Shown here: one piece after another, positions 24,058 to 35,120 of the stretch
How the letters are laid out: each line of letters opens with the position of its first letter
How positions within the stretch are numbered: the stretch's first letter is position 1
Source of the DNA: Pseudomonadota bacterium
GTDB taxonomy: Bacteria; Pseudomonadota; Gammaproteobacteria; Steroidobacterales; Steroidobacteraceae
DNA length: 37,399 bases
Assembly (NCBI GenBank): GCA_963204835.1
Contig: CAUJHJ010000013.1
Span: 1-37,399 of the forward strand
Reading direction: 5' to 3'
Program-made: the position numbers and the translations under genes
The notes under the pieces: generated by a model
What the model saw: the letters and a program-made list of their open reading frames with translations, nothing else
Database searches by the model: none
Told to the model about the DNA's origin: nothing

Positions 24058-24086
24058 AGGGTAAGCAGGCCGGCAAGGAGTGTCAA
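24058..24086 (-). promoter_or_regulatory. Candidate sigma70 promoter of the rpmH operon
   Basis: On the minus strand, a perfect TTGACA (24086-24081) is followed after 17 bp by TACCCT (24063-24058), which matches TATAAT at three positions including the key first two and last. Transcription would begin near 24051, about 20 bases before the rpmH start codon. Position, spacing and orientation fit. The weak -10 lowers confidence. Confidence 0.45.
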
Positions 24087-24158
24087 TACGTCCGGCCCTG
24101 TTAAACTGCCCGACCCCGCCCCGTCCGGAGGCGGGTTACACCGGTTTTGGGGTCGGTA

Positions 24159-25505
24159 TTGGAAGCTGGGCTCTGGGCACGTTGCGTGCGCGCGCTGGAA
24201 GATGAGCTGCCCGAACAGCAGTTCAACACCTGGGTGCGCCCGCTGCAGGCGGTACAGGGCGATGGCGCCCTGAAGCTCCTGGCGCCGAACCGCTTCGTCG
24301 TCGACTGGGTCAATACCCACATACTCGGGCGCATTGGCGACCTGATCCGCGACGAATCGACGGGGGACGCACCCATTGTCACGGTCGAGGTCGGCAGCCG
24401 CGTAGGCAGCGCCGCGGCGGGTCCGGCCCCGGGCCCGGCTGTCGCGTCCCCATTGAAGAGCCGCCGTTCGGAGGGCCTGGTCATCGGGGCCCGCCTGAAC
24501 CCGGACTTCACCTTCGGGACGTTCGTGGAGGGCAAGAGCAACCAGCTCGCCCGCGCGGCCGCCCTGCAGGTCGGGGAGAACCCGGGCAAGGCCTACAACC
24601 CGCTGTTCGTCTACGGCGGGGTCGGGCTCGGCAAGACCCACCTGATGCACGCCGCGGGGCACCTGATCCGGGAGCGCGACCCCGACGCCCGGGTCGCCTA
24701 TGTGCATTCGGAACGCTTTGTCAGCGACATGGTAAAGGCGCTCCAGCACAACACCATGAACGAGTTCAAGACGGCCTATCGCTCCCTTGATGCGCTGCTG
24801 ATCGACGACATCCAGTTCTTCGCGGGCAAGGACCGTTCGCAGGAAGAGTTCTTCCACACCTTCAACACGCTGCTCGAGGGCCAGCAGCAGGTCATCGTGA
24901 CCTGCGACCGCTATCCGAAGGAGGTGGACGGCCTCGAGGAACGCCTGAAGTCGCGCTTCGGCTGGGGCCTCACCGTCGCGATCGAGCCACCCGAGCTCGA
25001 GACCTGCGTCGCCATCCTCATCGCCAAGGGCCAGGCCTCCGGGGTCATGCTGCCCGAGGAAGTGGCGTTCTTCATAGCCAAACGCATCCGTTCGAACGTG
25101 CGCGAGCTCGAGGGCGCGCTGCGTCGGGTGGTCGCGAATTCACGCTTCACGGGCCGCCCGATCACGCTCGAGTTCGCCAAGGAAGCGCTCAGGGACCTGC
25201 TGTCGCTGCAGGCGAAGCTCGTGACCGTCGAGAACATCCAGAAGACCGTCGCCGACTATTACAAGGTGCGCGTCGCCGATCTGCTCTCGAAGCGTCGCAG
25301 CCGCTCGATCGCGCGCCCGCGCCAGGTGGCGATGGCGCTCGCGAAGGAACTCACGAGCCACAGCCTGCCCGAGATCGGCGATGCCTTCGGAGGCCGCGAC
25401 CACACCACCGTGCTGCATGCCTGCAAGCGCATCAGGGAATTTCGCGACTCCGACCAGAAGATCGGCGAGGACTATTCAAACCTGTTGAGAACCCTGACTG
25501 GATGA
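24159..25505 (+). CDS. dnaA: Chromosomal replication initiator protein DnaA
   Basis: This is the initiator that binds DnaA boxes and opens oriC. Domain I begins [26 protein letters not shown] short Ala/Pro linker follows, then the AAA+ domain with Walker [10 protein letters not shown] (about residues 153-161) and Walker [10 protein letters not shown]. Domain IV ends with the DNA-binding signature [15 protein letters not shown]. No ATG precedes domain I. I use the TTG at 24159, which has GGGG six bases upstream. A TTG at 24147 is the alternative and adds four residues. At about 448 aa it is of usual length. Confidence 0.97.
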   Translation: MEAGLWARCVRALEDELPEQQFNTWVRPLQAVQGDGALKLLAPNRFVVDWVNTHILGRIGDLIRDESTGDAPIVTVEVGSRVGSAAAGPAPGPAVASPLKSRRSEGLVIGARLNPDFTFGTFVEGKSNQLARAAALQVGENPGKAYNPLFVYGGVGLGKTHLMHAAGHLIRERDPDARVAYVHSERFVSDMVKALQHNTMNEFKTAYRSLDALLIDDIQFFAGKDRSQEEFFHTFNTLLEGQQQVIVTCDRYPKEVDGLEERLKSRFGWGLTVAIEPPELETCVAILIAKGQASGVMLPEEVAFFIAKRIRSNVRELEGALRRVVANSRFTGRPITLEFAKEALRDLLSLQAKLVTVENIQKTVADYYKVRVADLLSKRRSRSIARPRQVAMALAKELTSHSLPEIGDAFGGRDHTTVLHACKRIREFRDSDQKIGEDYSNLLRTLTG

Positions 25506-25529
25506 CTGTGAACAGGCTGTGGGTGAAAG

Positions 25530-25538
25530 TGTGCATAA
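25530..25538 (-). promoter_or_regulatory. Perfect DnaA box
   Basis: The plus strand reads TGTGCATAA, the exact complement of the consensus TTATNCACA with N as G. It is the best match in the dnaA-dnaN spacer. Confidence 0.75.
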
Positions 25539-25551
25539 TTCTGCCCACAAT

Positions 25552-25560
25552 TCATGCACA
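25552..25560 (+). promoter_or_regulatory. Near-consensus DnaA box
   Basis: TCATGCACA differs from TTATNCACA at one position. It lies 13 bp from the perfect box and in the opposite orientation, as often seen for paired initiator sites. Confidence 0.5.
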
Positions 25561-25590
25561 GGGTGGCCAAGCGGGATGCACATGCTTTTG

Positions 25591-25618
25591 CAGCTGACAG
25601 CTGACAGCTAACAGCTTG
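25591..25618 (+). repeat. Four tandem heptamers in the origin spacer
   Basis: CAGCTGA, CAGCTGA, CAGCTAA and CAGCTTG follow each other without gap. The CAGCT core is invariant and the last two bases drift. A further CAGCT occurs near 25667. The array lies between the DnaA boxes and dnaN. Its role is unknown. Confidence 0.8.
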
Positions 25619-25718
25619 CGGCCAGAGCATTTTTCGGCTTCGTCCACATGCCCACAGCGTTAACTACAGCTACTGCTGGTATTCATACAAGATTCAAGAA
25701 TTCAGGAAGGCCCCTCCC

Positions 25719-26816
25719 ATGAAGCTTTCGGCGACGCGCGCCCAAGTCCTCAATCCGCTCCAGAGCGTCATCGGCGTGGTCGAACGCCGGCAGACGATGC
25801 CGATCCTCGCGAATGTACTGCTCTCCGCGCGCAACAACCGGTTGTCGATCACGGGTACGGATCTCGAGGTGGAGCTCGTGGCCTCGAGCGAAGCGGGCGT
25901 GCAGCAGGCGGGAGATCTCACGGTACCGGGACGCAAGCTGCTCGATATTTTTCGCGCCTTGCCGGAAGACGCCAACGTGACGATGGCGACGGAAGGCGAG
26001 CGCATGATCGTGCGGGCGGGCCGCAGTCGCTTCACGCTCTCGAGCCTGCCGGCGGCCGAGTACCCGGTCGTCGAAGAGATCAACGCGCAGCAGGCCCTTG
26101 TGGTGCCTCAGGCCGAGTTCCGGCGCCTGATCGACAAGACCCATTTCTCGATGGCGCAACAGGACGTGCGCTATTACCTCAACGGTCTGCTGATCGAGAC
26201 CGATGGCAAGCACCTCAGGGCAGTAGCGACCGACGGACACCGCCTCGCCATTTGCGAGTGCGGCCTCGAGGGGAAGGCGAAGAATGCGCAGCAGGTCATC
26301 GTGCCGCGCAAGGGCGTCCTCGAGTTGCAACGGCTGCTCGGGTCCGAGGGAATGCTCGATCTTGCGATTGGAACCAATCACATTCGAGCGCAGATCGGCG
26401 ATGTTCGCTTCACATCGAAGCTTATTGACGGAAGGTTCCCGGAATATGGTCGTGTCATTCCCGCCACGCCGACGCGCGTGGTGGAAGGCGACCGAGACTT
26501 GCTGCGGCAAGCCCTTCAGCGAACCGCCATTCTGTCGAACGAGAAGTATCGCGGCGTGCGCCTGACCGTGAAGCCGGACCTCCTGACGGTACAGGCCCAC
26601 AACCCCGAGCAGGAAGAGGCCGAGGACCAGGTCGAAGTGAACTACCAGGGCGAAGAGGTCGAGATTGGTTTCAACGTCAATTACCTCCTGGACGCGCTCG
26701 CGGCGATCGATGGCGAGAAGGTGCAGATCGGCCTCGGGGACGCCAACAGCAGTTGCCTGATCCGGGCCGATAGCGGTGCGTCGGCGCGATACGTCGTGAT
26801 GCCCATGCGGCTCTAG
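25719..26816 (+). CDS. dnaN: DNA polymerase III sliding clamp (beta subunit)
   Basis: This is the beta clamp, 365 aa, which encircles DNA and tethers polymerase III and repair proteins. The three repeated clamp domains are evident, including RRQTMPILANVLL near the N-terminus, VRYYLNGLLIE and AVATDGHRLA in the middle domain, and the C-terminal YVVMPMRL that forms part of the partner-binding pocket. It starts on ATG after a GGAAGG ribosome binding site. recF follows after 10 bp, so the two are probably cotranscribed. Confidence 0.98.
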   Translation: MKLSATRAQVLNPLQSVIGVVERRQTMPILANVLLSARNNRLSITGTDLEVELVASSEAGVQQAGDLTVPGRKLLDIFRALPEDANVTMATEGERMIVRAGRSRFTLSSLPAAEYPVVEEINAQQALVVPQAEFRRLIDKTHFSMAQQDVRYYLNGLLIETDGKHLRAVATDGHRLAICECGLEGKAKNAQQVIVPRKGVLELQRLLGSEGMLDLAIGTNHIRAQIGDVRFTSKLIDGRFPEYGRVIPATPTRVVEGDRDLLRQALQRTAILSNEKYRGVRLTVKPDLLTVQAHNPEQEEAEDQVEVNYQGEEVEIGFNVNYLLDALAAIDGEKVQIGLGDANSSCLIRADSGASARYVVMPMRL

Positions 26817-26826
26817 CAGGCTGTTC

Positions 26827-27869
26827 ATGCCCCTCGTCGACCTTCTCGCCGAGGACCTGCGTTGCCTGGAGCGGATGGAAATGAGCCTCCATCCGGGCCT
26901 CAACGTAATTTCGGGCCCGAACGGGGCCGGCAAGACGTCGATCCTGGAGGCGGCTTTCCTGCTGGGTCGTGGCCGATCCTTCCGGACGCGCAGTTCCGAG
27001 CGCCTGATCCGGCTGGGGGCGCCGCGGGCTATCGCCTTTGGCCGTACGTCCACCCACTCGGTCGGCGTCGAGGTCCAGCGCGGATCAGGCCAAGCCAGTG
27101 CGACCACCCGCGCCAAGGTGAACGGGGCGTTCGTCAGCAGTCTCGCCGAGCTCACGCAGGCTTTTCCGGTGCAGGTGATCGACCCGGAGGTGCTCGATCT
27201 CGTGAACGGCGGGGCGACGGGGCGCCGCCGTTGGCTTGATTGGAGCGTGTTCCACGTGGAACCAGGCTTCGGGGAGCATTGGGCGCGGTACGCCCGCGCA
27301 CTGAAGCAACGCAATGCGGCCGTGCGGGCCGGTGCGGGTCCGGATGCCCTGGTGGTTTGGGATCGGGAGCTTGCGGCGAGTGGCGAACCCATGGCCCGGG
27401 CGAGGGCGCGGCACTTCCTCGAGCTGGAGCCCGCGCTCGGCGCCGCCCAGGATTCCTTGCTGGGCTTCCGGGTGGCCCTGTCGTGGTCGTCAGGCTGGGA
27501 TCGGGAACGGAGTCTGGCGGAAGCCTTGCAGGGTGCCCAGACGCACGATGTTTCACGTGGAACCACCAGCGTCGGTCCACACAGAGCCGATCTCAGACTC
27601 CGGGTAGGTCACCGGGCCGCCCGGGAAGTCCTGTCCCGCGGCCAGCAAAAGCTGCTCGCACTTGCCTTGGTCCTGGCGCAGCTTGAGTTGATGCAATCGA
27701 CCCACCAGATCCGTCCGACGGTGCTCATCGACGACCCCGCCGCAGAACTGGATAACTTCCGGCTGGCCTCCGTGATCCAACGCGTTCGCGCCCTCGAAAC
27801 GCAGCTTGTGGTGACGACGTTGTCGCCCGAAAGCAGTCTCTTCGGGGCACCGGACCGGGTCTTCCAGGT

Positions 27870-27897
<28 letters not shown>
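26827..27897 (+). CDS. recF: DNA replication and repair protein RecF
   Basis: This is an SMC-like ATPase of 356 aa that loads RecA at single-strand gaps with RecO and RecR. Walker A is GPNGAGKT (residues 30-37), the signature region is LSRGQQKLLALAL, and Walker B is VLIDDPAAELD. It starts 10 bp after dnaN. Its TAA stop lies within the -10 element that precedes gyrB. Confidence 0.97.
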
Positions 27898-30342
<2,445 letters not shown>

Positions 30343-30409
30343 GGGAAAGGGCCAAGGAACTCCCCCGGGCGGCCGGAACTCCAACTCCAGCGACCTTGGG
30401 GAGATCCAC

Positions 30410-31279
30410 ATGTCCACGAGCCTCTCGCGCCCGCTCTCGATCGAGAAGCCGCACTCCACCACCTACCGTCCGGACGAAAGCTGGAGCGCCAACGATGCGC
30501 TCTATGGCCTCGGCACCCTGCTGTTGTGCTTCCTCTTCACACAGAGCGCCTGGACACTGGTGATCCGGCCGCACGCGGCTGCGGTCCTCCAGCAGGTGGT
30601 GGTTGTCACGAGCGCCGACAAGGTCCAGCACGCGGTCCACCAGCTGCGCTCGATTTTCGTGATCCTGAAGGACTACGAACAGCAGACTGCGATCACGCTG
30701 ACCCTCTGGTCGTTCCTGCTGTTGCTGCGCCAGGGGCAGGCCGTCCGGCGCAGCCGCGACATGCTGGTGCGCGACTTCCTGCAATTGGGCGATGACCGGG
30801 TGGTACTGCCGGAAGATGCGCGGCTCGCCTCGCGACCGATCGACGACCTGCCGCCAGCCGAGCGCGACATGTTCCTGCCGCGGCTGCTGGGCATCGCCCT
30901 CAACCGCTTCGGCGCGACACGCAGCGTGCAGGATGCCGCCGACTCGGTCCGGGACGAATGCGAGTTCGAGGTCTCGAGTTACGACGCCAAGCTCTCGATG
31001 GTCCGGTTCACGGCCTGGGCGATTCCGGCCGTCGGATTCGTGGGCACGGTGCGCGGCATCGGCGCGGCGCTGCAGGAAGCCCAGGGGGCCATGGGCGGCG
31101 ACATCTCGGGTGTCACGCTCGGGCTCGGCGTCACCTTCAATTCGACGCTGACCGCGCTTGTCTGCTGCATCCTCGTGATGTTCTGCCTGCACCAGCTGCA
31201 GCAGGCGCAGGACCGGATCGTGCTCGACTCGCGTACCTACGTGGAACGCCGGCTGCTGCGGCGCATGCGCGTGATGTAA
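30410..31279 (+). CDS. MotA/TolQ/ExbB-family proton channel-like protein
   Basis: This 289-aa membrane protein has the ExbB/TolQ/MotA core in its last third: AIPAVGFVGTVRGIGAAL, then GVTLGLGVTFNSTLTALVCCILVMF, where polar Thr/Ser residues line the two pore helices. Two earlier hydrophobic segments (ALYGLGTLLLCFLFTQSAWTLVI and AITLTLWSFLLLL) flank a long, soluble, partly charged region of about 100 residues. Such proteins form proton-driven motors with an ExbD/TolR/MotB partner. None is encoded in the window, because the next gene is convergent. It starts on ATG with a strong GGGGAG ribosome binding site 6 bp away, 67 bp after gyrB. Confidence 0.8.
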   Translation: MSTSLSRPLSIEKPHSTTYRPDESWSANDALYGLGTLLLCFLFTQSAWTLVIRPHAAAVLQQVVVVTSADKVQHAVHQLRSIFVILKDYEQQTAITLTLWSFLLLLRQGQAVRRSRDMLVRDFLQLGDDRVVLPEDARLASRPIDDLPPAERDMFLPRLLGIALNRFGATRSVQDAADSVRDECEFEVSSYDAKLSMVRFTAWAIPAVGFVGTVRGIGAALQEAQGAMGGDISGVTLGLGVTFNSTLTALVCCILVMFCLHQLQQAQDRIVLDSRTYVERRLLRRMRVM

Positions 31280-31291
31280 TGCGCGGGGCAG

Positions 31292-32374
31292 CTAACGCCG
31301 TGCGCAGGTCAGCAGCGTGTGTGTCGAAGCTATTCCGTCGACTTCACCGATGACCTCGAGCCCGGCCCGGCGCGCGAGCCCGATCATCACATCGCTCGTG
31401 TAGATGCGCCCCCGCCCGTTGGCGATCGCGGCGAAGTAGAGCGAGGTTTGCTGCAGGCAGAACTCCGCGGCCTGCTGCTTCTGCCGGTCCCAGAAGGGCT
31501 CGAGCACCAGCACCCTTCCGCCCGGTGCGAGCGCCGCGGCGCAGCGCTCGAAGATCGACACGATTTCGTCTTCGCTGAAGCAGGCGAGGAACTGGCTCAT
31601 CCAGATCACGTCCCGGCCCGCCGGCAGCCCGACGGCCGGATCCAGCAGGTTGGCGCCATGGAACTGCACGCGCGCGGCCGCGGCGGGCGGCAGGCTGGCC
31701 AGCGCCTGGCGCGCGAGTGTGAGCTGCCCGGGCAAGTCCACGATCGTGACTTCGACCTGCTCGTCGTTCGTCACGCAGTGCCGCGCGAATTTGCCGGTGT
31801 TGCCGCCGACATCCAGCAGGCTGCGCACTCTCCGGGCCTTCACGAACGGCCATGCGGCCGGGAAGGCGAGATCCGAGTAGTAGTGATCGAACGCGAGCCA
31901 CGCGTCGCGAGTGGCGGGCGGCAAGGCCGAAAGGCCTTCGTAGATCGTCGGCCACGGGCCGAGCGAGGCGAGGCCCCGCGGCTCCTGAGTGCGCAACGCG
32001 GCCTCGAGCTCGTGGTAGCCGCGATAGTTCACCTCGTGCATGAACGCCATGTTTGCGCGGGTCATCGGGTCGTGCAGCAGGAACCACGCGGCCTTGGTCG
32101 TCGCGTAACGGCCTTCCTGCAGTGTGACGAGTCCCATGCCGAGCCCGGCTTCTAGCAGGAGGCGCGCGGAGTAGGCCGGCAGCCCCGATCCGGCAATGGC
32201 GGCCTCGAGCGTGAGGCCCTCCCGGCCCGCGTCTTCCATGAGCGCGAGCAGGCCGGTGTTGCACAGCACGCGTGCGGCCTGGAAAACCCCGGGCCCGAAC
32301 GCGATCCACTGTGCATGGCCGCGCGCTTCGAGCGCGGACTGCGAGTCCTGGTCGAAAAAAGTCATGGTGCGCAT
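31292..32374 (-). CDS. SAM-dependent O-methyltransferase-like protein
   Basis: This is a class I methyltransferase of about 360 aa of the plant-O-methyltransferase/polyketide type. An N-terminal winged-helix dimerisation domain (VLCNTGLLALME, LEAAIAGSGLPAYSARLLLEAGLGMGL) precedes the Rossmann domain with the SAM loop SLLDVGGNTGKF, the acidic VEVTIVDLPGQL, and a later GGRVLVLEPFWD. Related enzymes methylate small aromatic or polyketide hydroxyls. Whether it acts on the polyene product 10 kb away is speculation. The start may be ATG 32374 or ATG 32365. It is convergent with the ExbB-like gene (12 bp between stops). Confidence 0.78.
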   Translation of the reverse strand: MRTMTFFDQDSQSALEARGHAQWIAFGPGVFQAARVLCNTGLLALMEDAGREGLTLEAAIAGSGLPAYSARLLLEAGLGMGLVTLQEGRYATTKAAWFLLHDPMTRANMAFMHEVNYRGYHELEAALRTQEPRGLASLGPWPTIYEGLSALPPATRDAWLAFDHYYSDLAFPAAWPFVKARRVRSLLDVGGNTGKFARHCVTNDEQVEVTIVDLPGQLTLARQALASLPPAAAARVQFHGANLLDPAVGLPAGRDVIWMSQFLACFSEDEIVSIFERCAAALAPGGRVLVLEPFWDRQKQQAAEFCLQQTSLYFAAIANGRGRIYTSDVMIGLARRAGLEVIGEVDGIASTHTLLTCARR

Positions 32375-32451
32375 GCTAAAGAACCGCCCCGGTTCCCGCC
32401 ATGTCCGCGGCAGGACGGAGCACGCGGCGGGACCGTGCGGCGTGCGCGCCG

Positions 32452-33159
32452 CTACCGCATGCGCGCGATCGTTGCCTCGATCCACGCCTGCGCTTCTTCA
32501 TTGACCTCGCGCGGATCGCGTCCCGCGGGATCGATCGGCTTGCCGATCACCACCGTGATCGTGCCGCGCTTTTTCAGGAGCCCGCGCCGCGGCCAGTAGT
32601 AGCCGGCGTCGTGCGCGATCGGCACGACGAGGCAGCCGGCTTCGCGCGCGAGCAGCGCGCCGCTCACGCCGTACTTGCGAGTCTCGCCCGCCGCCATGCG
32701 CGTGCCTTCGGGAAACACCATCACCCAGATGCCCGTGGCGATGTGGCGCTTGCCCTGCTCGACCACCTGCCTCACGGCCGAATGCCCGCTGCCGCGATCG
32801 ATCGCGATCGAATGCATCTGGCGAATGCCCCAGCCGACGAACGGGATCCAGAGGAGCTCGCGCTTGAGCACCCAGACCTGCGGCGGACACACCGTCACCA
32901 TCGCGAAGGTTTCCCACGACGATGAGTGCTTCCACAGGGCGACGTGGCCGCCGGGTGGCAGGTTCTCGCGCCCTTCGATGCGGTAGTCGAGCCGGCAGAT
33001 GACCTTCAGGCCGCCGAGGATCACGTTCGCCCAGAAGCGCGCCATCGCGTTGCGCGTGCGCAGCGGCACGAACAGGCTCGCGACGTTGAAGAACACCGCG
33101 AACAACAGCACCCAGGTGAACAGGAAGGTGGTGTAGGCGAGCGAGGCGATCCACTGCAT
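32452..33159 (-). CDS. 1-acyl-sn-glycerol-3-phosphate acyltransferase (PlsC family)
   Basis: This is a membrane acyltransferase of 235 aa that should make phosphatidic acid from lysophosphatidic acid. An N-terminal hydrophobic segment (TTFLFTWVLLFAVFFNVASLFV) is followed by KHSSSWET, an HX4E version of the usual HX4D motif, and FPEGTRM. A PlsC-type gene between gyrB and glyS is a known conserved arrangement in pseudomonads and relatives. This is probably the ancestral copy, distinct from the polyene-cluster enzyme at 12508. Confidence 0.9.
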   Translation of the reverse strand: MQWIASLAYTTFLFTWVLLFAVFFNVASLFVPLRTRNAMARFWANVILGGLKVICRLDYRIEGRENLPPGGHVALWKHSSSWETFAMVTVCPPQVWVLKRELLWIPFVGWGIRQMHSIAIDRGSGHSAVRQVVEQGKRHIATGIWVMVFPEGTRMAAGETRKYGVSGALLAREAGCLVVPIAHDAGYYWPRRGLLKKRGTITVVIGKPIDPAGRDPREVNEEAQAWIEATIARMR

Positions 33160-33219
33160 AGGCGTCGCCAGTGTAACCGCACGCGCCGCGGGCAGGGGCG
33201 GCGGCTGAAGCGCGGCGCC

Positions 33220-34347
33220 TCAGCGGTACTTGAGGCCGGTGCCGGTGTTGAAGACGACCACGCGATCGCTGGCCTTCACGAAACCGCTCTCGCGCAACGT
33301 GGCGAGCGCGGCCCAGGCGGCGCCTCCTTCGGGGCACACGTCGATGCCGCTCCGTGCGGCCAGCGCACCGGTCGCACGCGCGATCTCATCCTCCGCGACC
33401 GCGAGCGCCGTACCCTTCGATTCGCGCAGGGCCCGCAGGCACAGGAAGCCACCGAGAGGCGCCGGCACGCGCAACCCATAGGCGCGCGTCACCGGATCCG
33501 GCCAGGCATCGGTGCGCTGGGCACCCGTCTCGAGGCCCCGGACGACCGGAGCGCAGCCCGCGGCCTGCACCGACACGAAACGCGGCATGCGGCCCGCGGC
33601 GATCCAGCCGAGCGCGGCCATCTCGGCAAACGCCTTCCACATGCCGATCAGCCCGGTACCGCCGCCCGTGGGATAGAGCACGACATCAGGCACGTCGCCC
33701 GCCATCTGTTCGACGAGCTCATAGGCCATCGTCTTCTTGCCCTCGATGCGGTAGGGCTCGCGCAGCGTCGATACATCGAAGGCGCCTGTCGGGCCGTGCT
33801 CTCGCAGGAACTTCCCGGCATCCGAGATCGTTCCCTGCACGGTGTGAACGGTGGCGCCGAAATGACGGCACTCGTCGATGAAGGCGCGCGGCGTGTCCTC
33901 GGGCATCGCGACCGTGACGGGCAGTCCCGCGCGGGCACCGTAGGCCGCGAGCGCGCCCGCGGCGTTGCCGGCGGACGGCGCACTGAGCGCCCGCGCGCCA
34001 AGGCGCCTGGCCATCGACACGGCTACCGCCATGCCGCGCGCCTTGAAAGACCCGGTGGGATTGCGCGACTCGTCCTTCACCCAGGTGTTGCGGTCCACTT
34101 CGAGGAGCGGGGTGTCGCCCTCGCCTAGCGTGATCTCATCGCCCTCGAGGAGCGGCAGCACCGCGCGGTAGCGCCACAGGCCCGAGCGGTGCCCCGTGCC
34201 GTCGCCACGGCGCAGGCGAATCGCGCCGAGATCGTAGTCGACGCGCAGCGGCATGCCGCAGGCCGTGCACACCGTCGGCAACGCGTGCGGGTCGTGGCCG
34301 CGCTCGCACGCGAAGCAGCGGATGCCGGTTATCATCGGATTCAACAT
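33220..34347 (-). CDS. Threonine synthase-like PLP-dependent enzyme
   Basis: This is a fold-type II PLP enzyme of 375 aa. An N-terminal zinc-ribbon (CFAC at 11-14, CTAC at 27-30) precedes the PLP lysine K102 in NPTGSFKARG and the phosphate-binding GGGTG loop (YPTGGGTGLIG). This is the plan of many threonine synthases (O-phosphohomoserine to threonine). The KARG ending differs from the common KDRG, so a related beta-elimination or replacement activity cannot be excluded. The ATG at 34347 would overlap the start codon of the divergent GST gene. An ATG at 34335 (MITGIRCF) would remove four residues and separate them. Confidence 0.85.
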   Translation of the reverse strand: MLNPMITGIRCFACERGHDPHALPTVCTACGMPLRVDYDLGAIRLRRGDGTGHRSGLWRYRAVLPLLEGDEITLGEGDTPLLEVDRNTWVKDESRNPTGSFKARGMAVAVSMARRLGARALSAPSAGNAAGALAAYGARAGLPVTVAMPEDTPRAFIDECRHFGATVHTVQGTISDAGKFLREHGPTGAFDVSTLREPYRIEGKKTMAYELVEQMAGDVPDVVLYPTGGGTGLIGMWKAFAEMAALGWIAAGRMPRFVSVQAAGCAPVVRGLETGAQRTDAWPDPVTRAYGLRVPAPLGGFLCLRALRESKGTALAVAEDEIARATGALAARSGIDVCPEGGAAWAALATLRESGFVKASDRVVVFNTGTGLKYR

Positions 34348-35056
34348 GATCGAACTCTATTACTGGCCGACGCCCAACGGCCACAAGATCACGCTCTTCC
34401 TCGAGGAAGCCGAGGTCGAGTACCGCATCGTCCCGGTGGACATCGGGGCCGGCGACCAGTTCAAGCCGGGCTTCCTCGCGATCGCGCCCAACAATCGCAT
34501 GCCCGCGATCGTCGATCGCGCACCGGCTGATGGTGGCGAGCCGATCGGCGTGTTCGAGTCCGGCGCAATCCTCCTCTACCTCGCGGAAAAGACGGGCCGC
34601 TTCCTGCCGGCCGATGTGCGCGGCCGCAAGGCCGTGCTCGAATGGCTCTTCTGGCAGATGGCGGGCCTCGGCCCGATGTCGGGCCAGGCGGGACATTTCC
34701 TGAACTACGCGCCGGAGTCGATTCCCTACGCCCAGGCGCGCTACGGCAACGAGGTCAATCGCCTGTACGGCGTGCTCGATCGCCAGCTCGCCCGGCACGC
34801 CTTCGTCGCGGGCGGGGACTATTCGATTGCCGACATGGCGGCCTATCCCTGGGTGCAGTCGTGGGAGCGGCTGCAGCAGGACCTCGGGCAGTTCCCGGCG
34901 ATCGCGCGCTGGCTCGGAGCGATCGCGGCGCGGCCCGGCACGCAGCGCGCGTATGCGGTGGGCGAGCAGTATGAGCGCCGGCCGGTCGACGACGCTCAGC
35001 GCAAGATCCTCTTCGGCCAGACGGCTGCGAGCACGGCGGCGGCCGTCGAGCGCTGA
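34346..35056 (+). CDS. Glutathione S-transferase family protein (YfcG/Ure2-like, nu class)
   Basis: This is a soluble GST-fold protein of 236 aa. The thioredoxin-like N-terminal domain has the nu-class motif WPTPNGHKITLFLEE, with T9 and N11 at the glutathione site, and ESGAILLYL, the usual glutathione-binding Glu-Ser. The C-terminal helical domain contains DYSIADMAAYPWV. Characterised relatives (YfcG, YghU) act as glutathione-dependent disulfide reductases. The ATG at 34346 is divergent from, and may overlap, the threonine-synthase-like start. Confidence 0.93.
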   Translation: MIELYYWPTPNGHKITLFLEEAEVEYRIVPVDIGAGDQFKPGFLAIAPNNRMPAIVDRAPADGGEPIGVFESGAILLYLAEKTGRFLPADVRGRKAVLEWLFWQMAGLGPMSGQAGHFLNYAPESIPYAQARYGNEVNRLYGVLDRQLARHAFVAGGDYSIADMAAYPWVQSWERLQQDLGQFPAIARWLGAIAARPGTQRAYAVGEQYERRPVDDAQRKILFGQTAASTAAAVER

Positions 35057-35120
35057 AAGCGGGCTTTCGCGGCCGATCCGCCATTGGGCGCGCGAGTCCT
35101 GTGGGCATAGACTGCGTTGC

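Larger units (their letters stand above)
25506..25718. other. oriC-like dnaA-dnaN spacer with DnaA boxes
   Basis: This 213-bp non-coding spacer between dnaA and dnaN has the composition and motifs of a replication origin. One perfect DnaA box (TTATGCACA, on the minus strand at 25530-25538) is surrounded by degenerate ones: 25507-25515 and 25518-25526 in the same orientation, and 25552-25560 (TCATGCACA) and 25574-25582 (GGATGCACA) in the opposite orientation. Four tandem heptamers follow at 25591-25618. An AT-richer stretch lies at 25679-25705, next to dnaN, and could be the unwinding region. It must also hold the dnaN promoter. Function is inferred from position and motifs. Confidence 0.75.

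Noticed and set aside
25591..25618. Heptamer array as a CRISPR or iteron plasmid origin
   Set aside because: The units are too short and have no spacers for CRISPR, and no plasmid replication gene is present. The surroundings are those of a chromosomal origin.
25683..27566. 627-codon open frame on the minus strand opposite dnaN and recF
   Set aside because: It is antisense to two essential genes, has no recognisable domain, and includes the origin-proximal spacer.
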